Positions 12,908 to 18,266 of a stretch of 18,266 nt of DNA are shown in pieces (the first letter of the stretch is position 1; each line of letters opens with the position of its first letter). Under the pieces are notes generated by a model, which made no database searches, had not been told where the DNA came from, and saw nothing but the letters and a program-made list of their open reading frames with translations. Source of the stretch: an uncultured Pseudoflavonifractor sp. (lineage in GTDB: Bacteria; Bacillota_A; Clostridia; Oscillospirales; Oscillospiraceae); contig CANPNN010000009.1 in NCBI GenBank assembly GCA_947575475.1, positions 1 to 18,266 on the forward strand, written 5' to 3'. The position numbers and the translations under genes are program-made.

Positions 12908-13323
12908 GGGGCGGTCTGCTTGGGCTTCCCTGGTGGAGAGATCTGGACGGAGGGCTGAGACTGCGGCTGCTGTCCGCCCGGGAGGAGCTGGAGTGCCGGC
13001 GGGAGGGGGAGGAGCTGGCGGAGAGGGAGGGGGACGTCGCCCTCTGCGCCAACGCCTGCCTGTTGGCCCGGGCACTCTGGAAGGACGGGTATCCGCTCTA
13101 TGAGAGTGGGGCGGAGGCCCTGGAGAAGATGACGGCGGGACAGATCGCCCATTTTGCGGGGCTGTGGGCGGAGTTTGACCGGGAGTGCGACCCGGGGCCC
13201 TGGGATGGGGAGGCGGCGGATGAGGCAAAAAAAGACTGGAGCACACGCCTTATGAGCGCCTTCAGTGGCGTGTGCTCAAGGCTTTTGGCGCTCTTCCGAC
13301 GGAGGAGCGGGCGAGGGCGATGA
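12904..13323 (+). CDS. xkdN: Tail assembly chaperone, zero-frame product (XkdN-like)
   Basis: A 139-residue protein starting at a GTG that overlaps the tube stop, with GGAGAG about 8 nt upstream. It is helical (LRLRLLSAREELECRREGEELAEREG, ALCANACLLARALW, KMTAGQIAHFAGLWAEFDRE), as in gpG/XkdN-type chaperones that hold the tape measure before tube assembly. After Lys110 the frame becomes Arg-rich (RLLALFRRRSGRGR) and ends. This is the unshifted product; a programmed -1 frameshift at 13227-13233 makes a longer form. Confidence 0.82.
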   Translation: MRGGLLGLPWWRDLDGGLRLRLLSAREELECRREGEELAEREGDVALCANACLLARALWKDGYPLYESGAEALEKMTAGQIAHFAGLWAEFDRECDPGPWDGEAADEAKKDWSTRLMSAFSGVCSRLLALFRRRSGRGR

Positions 13324-13520
13324 CCCATCGGGACTACCTTTGGTGCGCAGTGAATATGGCCCTGGACGGGGAGGAGGAGCTTGCCCGGCTGTGTCCGGCC
13401 TGCCGGGCGGAGGCGGAGGAGGACCGGTGCCCGGTGTGCGGGGCGGCGGTGAATGATTGCGGGGAGAACCGAGGGTTTGATATGGAGCGGTTTTTGTCAT
13501 TGGGAGGTGATGGGGAGTGA
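12904..13520 (+). CDS. Tail assembly chaperone, -1 frameshift product (GT-type) with zinc ribbon
   Basis: Joining 12904-13233 in the zero frame to 13233-13520 in the -1 frame gives a 205-residue protein. The shifted part starts RLEHTPYERLQWRVLKAFG and continues TEERARAMTHRDYLWCAVNMALDG, a helical region normal for the T domain of such chaperones. It is followed by CPACRAEAEEDRCPVCG, a CxxC-x8-CxxC zinc-ribbon-like motif, then a short acidic tail. In lambda the GT form bridges the tape measure and tube protein. The -1 ORF has no good start of its own for most of its length, which supports production by frameshifting. Confidence 0.82.
13227..13277 (+). other. Programmed -1 ribosomal frameshift signal
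   Basis: The heptamer A AAA AAA (13227-13233) sits in the correct zero-frame register (GCA AAA AAA GAC), so both tRNAs can re-pair after slipping by one. A 5-nt spacer (13234-13238) follows. Then GAGCACACGCC (13239-13249) pairs perfectly with GGCGTGTGCTC (13267-13277), an 11-bp stem with a 17-nt loop. Slippery site, spacing and stem all match known -1 frameshift signals in tail chaperone genes. Confidence 0.9.
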
Positions 13521-14110
13521 GGAATTTTTTGGAGGAGGCCTTGGAGCAGGAGCGGGATGAGAATGAGGACATGGAGAGGGAGATCCCGTTTGAATTTCAT
13601 TCTGCTGGAGGGAAGGCCCTGGGGGCCTCTTGTGCGCAAAAGAGGCTCCCAGACCATCAGAAAGCACCAGAGGGAGAGAGTTTCGACTCTCGTCTCCCCC
13701 GGCTCCCCACTCTCAAGGACCGGGGGAAGGGGTCTGCAGGCGCCCTCCCGCTGGGCCGTTCTACGGGCTTTTCTAACGTAAGGTCATTTGCCCCGGCGGT
13801 TTATGACCTTACGCCGCCGGGGGGTGATAGGCGGGGTGCTCTGACGGAACGACTGCAGGCCCCAAGGGCAGGGGGCGAAGGGCAGGGGCAAGGGCGAGGA
13901 ATTGTGGGCCGCGCGGCTGAAATTCCCCTGATGACCGCTTTGCGGCGGGCTGAGAGGACGACCGCTTTTGTGCAGGGGAGTGGGAGAAGGCTGACGGTCA
14001 GCCTGCCGGAGAGCGTTGGGGGAGAATGCGCGGGGCTGAGCGTGGAGGAGCTGGACCGGGCGGTGGAGCGGGACGCCCGGCGGTATGACGGTGGGAGCGT
14101 GTTTTATTGA
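13517..14110 (+). CDS. Hypothetical 197-residue ORF in the tape-measure position
   Basis: GTG start overlapping the chaperone stop (GTGA). This is where the tape measure gene normally lies, but at 197 residues it is far shorter than PBSX XkdO (over 1,300) and has no hydrophobic or long coiled-coil region. The ends look protein-like: an acidic N-terminus (MRNFLEEALEQERDENEDME) and a C-terminus from about residue 136 (PLMTALRRAERTTAFV... to VERDARRYDGGSVFY). Residues about 35-135 are Gly/Pro/Arg-rich, low in structure, and are encoded by DNA full of inverted repeats (13619-13825) and a G-run cluster. Possibilities are a degenerate tape measure, a small conserved phage protein carrying an in-frame insertion, or a miniature replacement. 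I do not recognise a family. Confidence 0.45.
   Translation: MRNFLEEALEQERDENEDMEREIPFEFHSAGGKALGASCAQKRLPDHQKAPEGESFDSRLPRLPTLKDRGKGSAGALPLGRSTGFSNVRSFAPAVYDLTPPGGDRRGALTERLQAPRAGGEGQGQGRGIVGRAAEIPLMTALRRAERTTAFVQGSGRRLTVSLPESVGGECAGLSVEELDRAVERDARRYDGGSVFY
13619..13825. other. Cluster of inverted repeats inside the 197-aa ORF
   Basis: Successive hairpins: 13619-13631 with 13640-13652 (13 bp, one G-U); 13676-13681 with 13686-13691 around a TTCG tetraloop; CCCCCGG 13696-13702 with CCGGGGG 13720-13726; GTAAGGTCAT 13778-13787 with ATGACCTTAC 13803-13812; and CCCCGGCG 13791-13798 with CGCCGGGG 13815-13822, which competes with or interlocks with the previous stem. Such density is not seen elsewhere in the cluster and suggests an inserted structured element or RNA. 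Confidence 0.6.
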
Positions 14111-14122
14111 GGAGGGGAAGAG

Positions 14123-14707
14123 ATGGCTTTGGCGCCTATGAGGTATAAGGATTTCACCTGGCCCCACAACCCCCGGACCTATACCATCGAGTACAGGCGG
14201 GAGATGGGGGTCCACAAGGTGCCCTTTGGACGGTATCATCTGCAGGATCTGGGACCTACCCGGCGGGTCATGAAGGGGGAGGGGGAGTTCGTGGGGGAGG
14301 ACGCCTACGAGACCTTCAAGAAGCTGGCCGCCGTATTCTACAGTGACGGGCCGGGGGCGTTGGTGCATCCCGTGTGGCAGGGCTGCAACGCTTACTTTGT
14401 GGAGCTGTCTTTGAGCCAGGAGCCGCGGAGGGACTATGTGCGGTATACCTTTACCTTTTGGGAGAGCTATGACGGGTATCAGGCGTATGCGCGGAAGGCG
14501 GAGGGGGGCGGCGCGTCCGGGCGGCCGCTTCCCGCGGAGACCGGAGGCGGCGCCGAAGGGGAGGTCTGGCACACGGTGGTCCGGGGGGACAACCTGTGGA
14601 GTATCGCGAGGAGGTACGGCGTGGAGCTGACGGGGGTCATCGCCCTGAACCCCCAGATCCGCAATCCCAACCTCATCTATCCGGGAGAGAGGGTGCGGGT
14701 GAGATGA
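14123..14707 (+). CDS. xkdP: LysM-containing tail protein (XkdP-like)
   Basis: A 194-residue protein. Residues 1-120 (FTWPHNPRTYTIEYRREMGVHKVPFG...) match the N-terminal region of PBSX XkdP and related tail proteins. After a Gly/Pro linker (about 128-145), residues 148-194 form one LysM domain (HTVVRGDNLWSIARRYGV ... NPNLIYPGERVRV). In contractile systems this protein sits between tube and baseplate and its LysM domain helps position the hub. GAGGAGGGG lies 5 nt before the ATG. The stop overlaps the hub start (ATGA). Confidence 0.87.
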   Translation: MALAPMRYKDFTWPHNPRTYTIEYRREMGVHKVPFGRYHLQDLGPTRRVMKGEGEFVGEDAYETFKKLAAVFYSDGPGALVHPVWQGCNAYFVELSLSQEPRRDYVRYTFTFWESYDGYQAYARKAEGGGASGRPLPAETGGGAEGEVWHTVVRGDNLWSIARRYGVELTGVIALNPQIRNPNLIYPGERVRVR

Positions 14708-15636
14708 CGGGATATCTGCTGACGGCGGCGGGGGAGAGGATAGACCTGCCCCCCTTTACCGGATGGAGGCTCCGGCGGACGGGAGGCGTGCCCTGTGACA
14801 GCTTTGAGGGGGCCTGCCCCTGGGACGGAGGGATAGAGCCTGCCTTTGACGCCGCCTGCCGGCTCGTTGTGAACGAGGAGGGGGCGCGGCGGTTTACCGG
14901 GGTGCTGGACGAGTATGAGCTTTCCTGGGATGGCGCAGGGGGCGTTTTGTCCCTGTCGGGGCGGGGGCTGGCGGCGCTGCTGCTGGATAACGAGGCCCTG
15001 GGACAGGATTACCAGGCGGCCACCCTGGCCGATATTTTGAGGGATCATGTGGAGCCCTACGCCATTCCGGTGGGGCGGGTAGGGCGGTTGGAGCCGGCAC
15101 CGGGGTTTCAGGTGAGCTCGGGGAGCAGCGAGTGGCAGGTGCTGTATGATTTTGCCCGGTATCACAATGGGGTGCAGCCCCGGTTCGACGTTTGGGGAAG
15201 CCTGATCGTAGATCCGGACCGGAGGGGACAGACGGTGATGGTGGACGACAGGACGGGGATCACCGCGGTCCGGTTCCGGGACAAGAGGTTCGGGGTGGAG
15301 TCGGAGGTGCTGGTCCAGGATCGGGGAAGTCTGACCCCTCAACGGGTGGTGAATGGGGAATTCCTGGCCCAGGGGGGACGGCGGCGGAAGGTATACACTA
15401 TGCCGGGAAGGAGCGCCTATCAGGCCATGCGGTACTCTGGGCGGTTCCAGCTGGACAGGTCTGCAGAGGAGAGGTACCGGGTGGAGCTGACGGTGCCGGG
15501 GAGCTATTTCTGCGAGCCGGGAGACCGGGTGGAGGTAAAGCTGACCAGACCTGCCCTCCGGGGGAGTTGGACGGCGCTGGAGACGGAGGCGGCACTGGAC
15601 GAAACGGGCTGCCGGGTGAAGGTGACCTTGGGGTGA
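14704..15636 (+). CDS. xkdQ: Baseplate hub protein (XkdQ-like, gp27/gpD type)
   Basis: A 310-residue protein that overlaps the LysM gene (ATGA). It has the layout of hub proteins: an initial strand-rich domain (YLLTAAGERIDLPPF...), VNEEGARRFTGVLDEYELSWDGAGGVLSLSGRGLAALLLDN, a central segment SSGSSEWQVLYDFARYHNGVQPRFDVWGSLIV typical of the late-control-D fold, and a final beta domain (RYRVELTVPGSYFCEPGDRVEV). The hub trimer joins the tube to the spike. An upstream in-frame ATG at 14596 is rejected because it lies inside the LysM gene. Confidence 0.85.
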   Translation: MTGYLLTAAGERIDLPPFTGWRLRRTGGVPCDSFEGACPWDGGIEPAFDAACRLVVNEEGARRFTGVLDEYELSWDGAGGVLSLSGRGLAALLLDNEALGQDYQAATLADILRDHVEPYAIPVGRVGRLEPAPGFQVSSGSSEWQVLYDFARYHNGVQPRFDVWGSLIVDPDRRGQTVMVDDRTGITAVRFRDKRFGVESEVLVQDRGSLTPQRVVNGEFLAQGGRRRKVYTMPGRSAYQAMRYSGRFQLDRSAEERYRVELTVPGSYFCEPGDRVEVKLTRPALRGSWTALETEAALDETGCRVKVTLG

Positions 15637-15649
15637 GAGGAGTGTTGGG

Positions 15650-16051
15650 ATGTTTTTGAGCGGAACGGGGCGGCGGCGGAGCGGGGCCTCTGCCCTTACA
15701 GGGCCGGTCACGGTGCCGGGGACTATGGCGGGGGCCTATGTGGAGGGGGAGAGGCGGGAGATGAGCGTCTTTGCCCCCGGAGGTTATCACTGGGTCCCGG
15801 GCCTGGGGGACGAGGTGCTGGTACTGAAGGCCGGAGAACAGGGGGAGCGGCCCTGTGTGGTGGGATGCGTCATGGGGGAGGCGGGGCTAAGACCCGGGGA
15901 GGTGCTGATCTCCGCCGGAAGGGCGGCCATTCTGCTTTCCCCGGAGGGGGCGGTGAGAGTGACGGGAAATCTCAGCGTCAACGGGACTTCGGTGGGACCG
16001 CCCCTCCCGCCGCTGGAGGAGGATGGCGATGAGACGGGAGGGGAGAGCTGA
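15650..16051 (+). CDS. Baseplate spike protein (gpV/gp5 type)
   Basis: A 133-residue protein with an OB-fold-like N-terminal half (TGPVTVPGTMAGAYV..., YHWVPGLGDEVLVLKAG...RPCVVGCVMG) and a short repetitive beta tail (VLISAGRAAILLSPEGAVRVTGNLSVNGTSVG), as in compact membrane-piercing spikes of P2/PBSX-like tails. It ends with an acidic Pro-rich tail. The spike caps the tube and pierces the target membrane on sheath contraction. AGAGGAG lies 7 nt before the ATG. The stop overlaps the next start (TGATG). Confidence 0.75.
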   Translation: MFLSGTGRRRSGASALTGPVTVPGTMAGAYVEGERREMSVFAPGGYHWVPGLGDEVLVLKAGEQGERPCVVGCVMGEAGLRPGEVLISAGRAAILLSPEGAVRVTGNLSVNGTSVGPPLPPLEEDGDETGGES

Positions 16052-16404
16052 TGGCCCTTATTTTGCGGGAAGGAGACTATGTGCCAGACGGACGGGGAGG
16101 CTTTCAACAGGTCTCGGGGGCGGAGGAGGTTTTGGAGCGCTCGCTCTGGAAGCTCGCCGTTCGCCGGGGGAGCTTTCCCTTTCTGCCCGGGCTTGGAAGC
16201 CGGCTCCACCTGCTGGGGCGGGCCCCGGACAGAGAGAGGGAGGCCCTGGCGGGACAGTATGTGGCGGAGGCCCTTGCCGATGAGGATGTGACGGTGACGG
16301 GGACGGAGCTGACCCGGGAGGCGGGAGGAGCGGTGCTGACGGTATGGCTGGATTGGCGGGGGGAGGAGTTGCATTTGACGGTGAAGGTGGGGGAAATGGA
16401 ATGA
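16051..16404 (+). CDS. xkdS: Baseplate wedge protein (XkdS-like, gp25/gpW type)
   Basis: A 117-residue protein. The segment LWKLAVRRGSFPFLPGLGSRLHLLGRAP is the typical lysozyme-like wedge core, and LTVWLDWRGEELHLTV forms the closing strands. In PBSX the DUF2634/gp25-type XkdS lies before XkdT, as here. The protein links sheath to baseplate and starts sheath assembly. Coupled at both ends: TGATG with the spike gene and ATGA with the baseplate J gene. Confidence 0.78.
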   Translation: MALILREGDYVPDGRGGFQQVSGAEEVLERSLWKLAVRRGSFPFLPGLGSRLHLLGRAPDREREALAGQYVAEALADEDVTVTGTELTREAGGAVLTVWLDWRGEELHLTVKVGEME

Positions 16405-17456
16405 AAACGGTGGAGGAGATCTATGACGAGATGCTGGCCGTCTTCCGGCGGGAGACGGGGGCGGAGGCCTCGGCGGTCAGCGACCTCTCAGTGAAGCTGT
16501 ACGCTGTGGCGGCCCAGGTCTATGGGCTGTACACCCAGGCCCAGTGGCTGTCCCGGCAGTGCTTTCCCCAAACGGCCCAGGGGGAGTGGCTGGACCGCCA
16601 TGCGGCTCTGCGGGGGCTGGAGCGGAGAAAGGCGGTGAGGGCGGAGGGAGCCATCCGCTTTTCGGTGGATATGCCTGCCGGGGCTGATCTTGTCATCCCG
16701 GCGGGGACGGTATGCGCCACGGCGGGGCTATGCAGGTTTGAAACGGTGGAGGAGGCGGTCCTGCCGGCGGGACAGACCTCTGTGGAGGTCCCGGCCCAGG
16801 CGGTGGAGCCGGGAAGCGCGGGAAACGTGCCGGCGGGCAGTATCCTGGTGATGACTGCGCCGCCGGTGGGCATCGGGCGGTGCGTGAACTCCCTGGCTTT
16901 TTTGGGAGGGGCCGACGAGGAGGAGGACGAGGGACTTCGGAAACGGGTGCTGGAGACATACAAACGGATGCCCAACGGAGCCAACGCCGCCTTTTATGAG
17001 CAAGGGGCCTTGTCCTTTGACCAGGTGGCGGCCTGCACAGTGATCCCCCGGCCCCGGGGTACGGGAACGGTGGACGTGGTGGTGGCCGGGCAGGGGGGAC
17101 TGCCCGACGCGGAGCTGTTGGAGGAGCTGAGAGCCTACTTTGAGGAGAAGCGGGAGATCGCTGTGGAGGTGGCTGTGAAGGCCCCTGAGGGGAAAACGGT
17201 GGACGTGGAGGTCACTGCTACGGCAAAGGAAGGGGCGGACCCGGAGCGGGTCCGGGAGGATGTGGAAAACGCCCTCCGGGAATATTTCTCCGGGGAGCGT
17301 TTGAGCGAGGATATTCTGGTGGCACGGCTGAATCAGATCGTATTTTCTGTCAGAGGAGTGGCCAACTGTGCGATCACCGCCCCCGCCGCGGATGTAGCGG
17401 TGGAGCGGGGGGAGCTGCCCCTGCTGGGGGACCTGAGGGTGGAGGTGAGGACATGA
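16401..17456 (+). CDS. xkdT: Baseplate J-like protein (XkdT)
   Basis: A 351-residue wedge protein, near the usual length. It begins MKTVEEIYDEMLAVFRRETG and has SDLSVKLYAVAAQVYGLYTQAQWLSRQCFPQTAQGEWLDRHAALRGLERRKA, a hallmark of the baseplate J family, then IPAGTVCAT, the AVEPGSAGNVPAGSI motif and the EEDEGLRKRVLETYKRMPNGANAAFYEQ stretch. It builds the ring that surrounds the hub and recruits fibre-linking proteins. The start at 16401 overlaps the wedge gene stop (ATGA); the frame further upstream is discarded. Confidence 0.93.
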   Translation: MKTVEEIYDEMLAVFRRETGAEASAVSDLSVKLYAVAAQVYGLYTQAQWLSRQCFPQTAQGEWLDRHAALRGLERRKAVRAEGAIRFSVDMPAGADLVIPAGTVCATAGLCRFETVEEAVLPAGQTSVEVPAQAVEPGSAGNVPAGSILVMTAPPVGIGRCVNSLAFLGGADEEEDEGLRKRVLETYKRMPNGANAAFYEQGALSFDQVAACTVIPRPRGTGTVDVVVAGQGGLPDAELLEELRAYFEEKREIAVEVAVKAPEGKTVDVEVTATAKEGADPERVREDVENALREYFSGERLSEDILVARLNQIVFSVRGVANCAITAPAADVAVERGELPLLGDLRVEVRT

Positions 17457-18013
17457 GCCACGCGGAGCGGATGTGGGAGCTGCTGGCGCCCTTGGGACCC
17501 TACCGCCGCCAAGGGGCCTATACCGCCGGGGAGCTGGCGGGAGAGGGCCGGGCCCTGGACGGGGTGGCGGCGGCCCTGGAGGATCTGGAGCGGGAGGCTA
17601 TGCTGGATACGGCGGAGGGGGAGGGGTTAGAGAAGGTGGAGGAGCTGCTGGCAAGCCGGCCGGTGGCCCGGACCCTGCCGGCCCGGAGGGCGGCGTTGTC
17701 CGCCCTCCTTCGCATCGGAGGAGACAGCTTTACCCTGGACGCCGTCAACGACAATCTGAAGGGCTGCGGGCTCAACGCCGCCGTCAGCGAGACGGCCGAG
17801 CCGGGAGTGGTGGAGGTCCGATTTCCCGACGTGCCCGGGATCCCGGAGGGATTTGGACAGCTGAGGAGGATCATAGAGGAGATCTTGCCCTGCCATTTGA
17901 AGGTGAACTATGTGTACTGGTACATCACATGGGCCATGATGGAGGAACGGTTCCCGACCTGGGGGGACGTGGAGGGGCATAGCTGGGGAGAACTGGAAAA
18001 AATGGTGAAATAA
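17453..18013 (+). CDS. xkdU: XkdU-like baseplate protein (DUF2313)
   Basis: A 186-residue protein with typical XkdU features: RMWELLAPLGPYRRQGAYTAGELAGEGRALDGVAAALEDLEREAMLDTAEGEGLEKVEELL at the start, LRIGGDSFTLDAVNDNLKGCGL in the middle and EVRFPDVPGIPEGFGQLRRIIEEILPCHLKVNYVYWYITW near the end. P2 gpI-like proteins of this kind finish the baseplate and connect to tail fibres. It overlaps the XkdT stop (ATGA). It is the last gene of the cluster: no fibre (XkdV/W) gene follows, and a T-box leader begins within 60 bp. Confidence 0.92.
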   Translation: MSHAERMWELLAPLGPYRRQGAYTAGELAGEGRALDGVAAALEDLEREAMLDTAEGEGLEKVEELLASRPVARTLPARRAALSALLRIGGDSFTLDAVNDNLKGCGLNAAVSETAEPGVVEVRFPDVPGIPEGFGQLRRIIEEILPCHLKVNYVYWYITWAMMEERFPTWGDVEGHSWGELEKMVK

Positions 18014-18035
18014 ACGGCGGGAGCGCGGAGCGGAC

Positions 18036-18064
18036 TTGACTTTTTTTCCGGCGAGTGATACACT
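18036..18064 (+). promoter_or_regulatory. Sigma-A promoter of the T-box gene
   Basis: TTGACT (18036-18041), a 17-nt spacer and TACACT (18059-18064), with a T-rich stretch just downstream of the -35. Predicted start near 18071. No clear terminator separates XkdU from this promoter, so read-through from the phage cluster into the leader is possible. Confidence 0.8.
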
Positions 18065-18070
18065 TCCCTT

Positions 18071-18266
18071 GTTAAAATGGCTTTGATGGAGAAGAAGCCG
18101 CACGGTACCGTTCAGAGAGAGGCCTGTATGCTGGAAGGGCTTTACGGAATACGGCGGCAGTACCACTCCTGAGCCGCCCGCGAGGAGCGGGCCGGGGCCT
18201 TCCCGTTACAGGGGGACACAAGCGGCGGTTTTCGAAGAAAACCGCAAGCAGGGTGGAACCGTGGAG
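18071..18266 (+). ncRNA. T-box riboswitch leader (truncated by the window end)
   Basis: The T-box sequence AGGGTGGAACCGTG (18250-18263) is one base from the AGGGTGGNACCGCG consensus. A perfect stem III precedes it (GCGGTTTTC 18225-18233 with GAAAACCGC 18237-18245). Stem I is visible: GGAG 18088-18091 pairs with CTCC 18166-18169, and GCCGC 18097-18101 with GCGGC 18154-18158. The AG-bulge-like AGAGA follows at 18114. Between the two lower stems the 3' loop AGTACCA (18159-18165) must contain the specifier: AGU (Ser) or ACC (Thr), each followed by A, with UAC (Tyr) less likely. The regulated gene, probably an aminoacyl-tRNA synthetase, lies outside the window. Confidence 0.92.

Noticed and set aside
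13233..13520. The overlapping -1 frame as a sequencing error or pseudogene
   Set aside because: A seven-A run could be a sequencing error, but the correct slippery register, 5-nt spacer, 11-bp perfect stem and location in a tail chaperone gene make programmed frameshifting far more likely.
13676..13691. tRNA-like T-arm (GAGAGTTTCGACTCTC)
   Set aside because: The TTCGA resembles a T-loop, but the stem closes on a 4-nt TTCG loop, not a 7-nt loop, and no anticodon or acceptor arm is found around it.
13778..13822. H-type pseudoknot from the two interlocked stems
   Set aside because: Pairing is possible, but only 2 nt would have to cross a 10-bp stem, which is sterically unlikely. Alternative mutually exclusive hairpins are a better reading, so it is reported only as interlocked repeats.
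3141..18070. attL/attR direct repeats bordering the phage cluster
   Set aside because: Comparing 3141-3264 with 18014-18070 by eye gave no shared direct repeat long enough to claim, and no tRNA or other usual target gene lies at either border.

Overview
The window looks like the chromosome of a GC-rich Clostridia member, most plausibly an Oscillospiraceae/Flavonifractor-type gut anaerobe. The evidence is strong AGGAGG-type ribosome binding sites, a T-box leader, a WalR-like operator in front of a secreted NlpC/P60 hydrolase, a ferredoxin-type aldo/keto reductase, and PBSX-like phage proteins with very G-rich coding strands. This assignment is inferred from style; no taxonomic marker gene is present.

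Layout. Bases 1-200 hold a 14-bp tandem repeat array and the terminator of the first gene. Three host genes follow on the minus strand: an SH3-SH3-NlpC/P60 exported cell-wall hydrolase (204-1109) with its own sigma-A promoter and phased TGTAAC repeats, then a two-gene operon of a PHP-domain hydrolase (2424-3140) and an aldo/keto reductase with two 4Fe-4S motifs (1276-2397), which ends in a strong terminator. From 3265 to 18013 the plus strand is one dense cluster of overlapping or closely spaced genes for a contractile-tailed, PBSX-like phage particle: a small fibre-module-type protein, XkdX, endolysin, holin, small and large terminase, portal, prohead protease, decoration protein, major capsid protein, three connector proteins, tail sheath, tail tube, a tail assembly chaperone with a programmed -1 frameshift, an odd 197-aa ORF, LysM protein (XkdP), hub (XkdQ), spike, gp25-like wedge, baseplate J (XkdT) and XkdU. 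From 18036 a sigma-A promoter and a T-box riboswitch lead out of the window, presumably to an aminoacyl-tRNA synthetase or amino-acid gene.

How it fits together. The cluster encodes a head that can be filled (both ATP-motor and nuclease motifs of TerL are intact), a contractile tail and baseplate, and lysis. It shows no integrase, repressor, replication gene, tail fibre or recognisable tape measure protein, and no att repeats were seen. It sits between a housekeeping operon and a T-box gene and shares their base composition. Its order is circularly permuted relative to PBSX: the modules that normally end the late operon (XkdX, lysis) come first, and it stops at XkdU, exactly where fibres should begin. 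This suggests a long-resident, domesticated particle (PBSX or gene-transfer-agent style) or a decayed prophage.

The most unusual points are the apparent lack of a tape measure despite an intact frameshift signal in the chaperone gene (slippery A AAA AAA, 5-nt spacer, 11-bp perfect stem), the hairpin-rich segment where the tape measure should be, and the permuted, fibre-less, regulator-less organisation.
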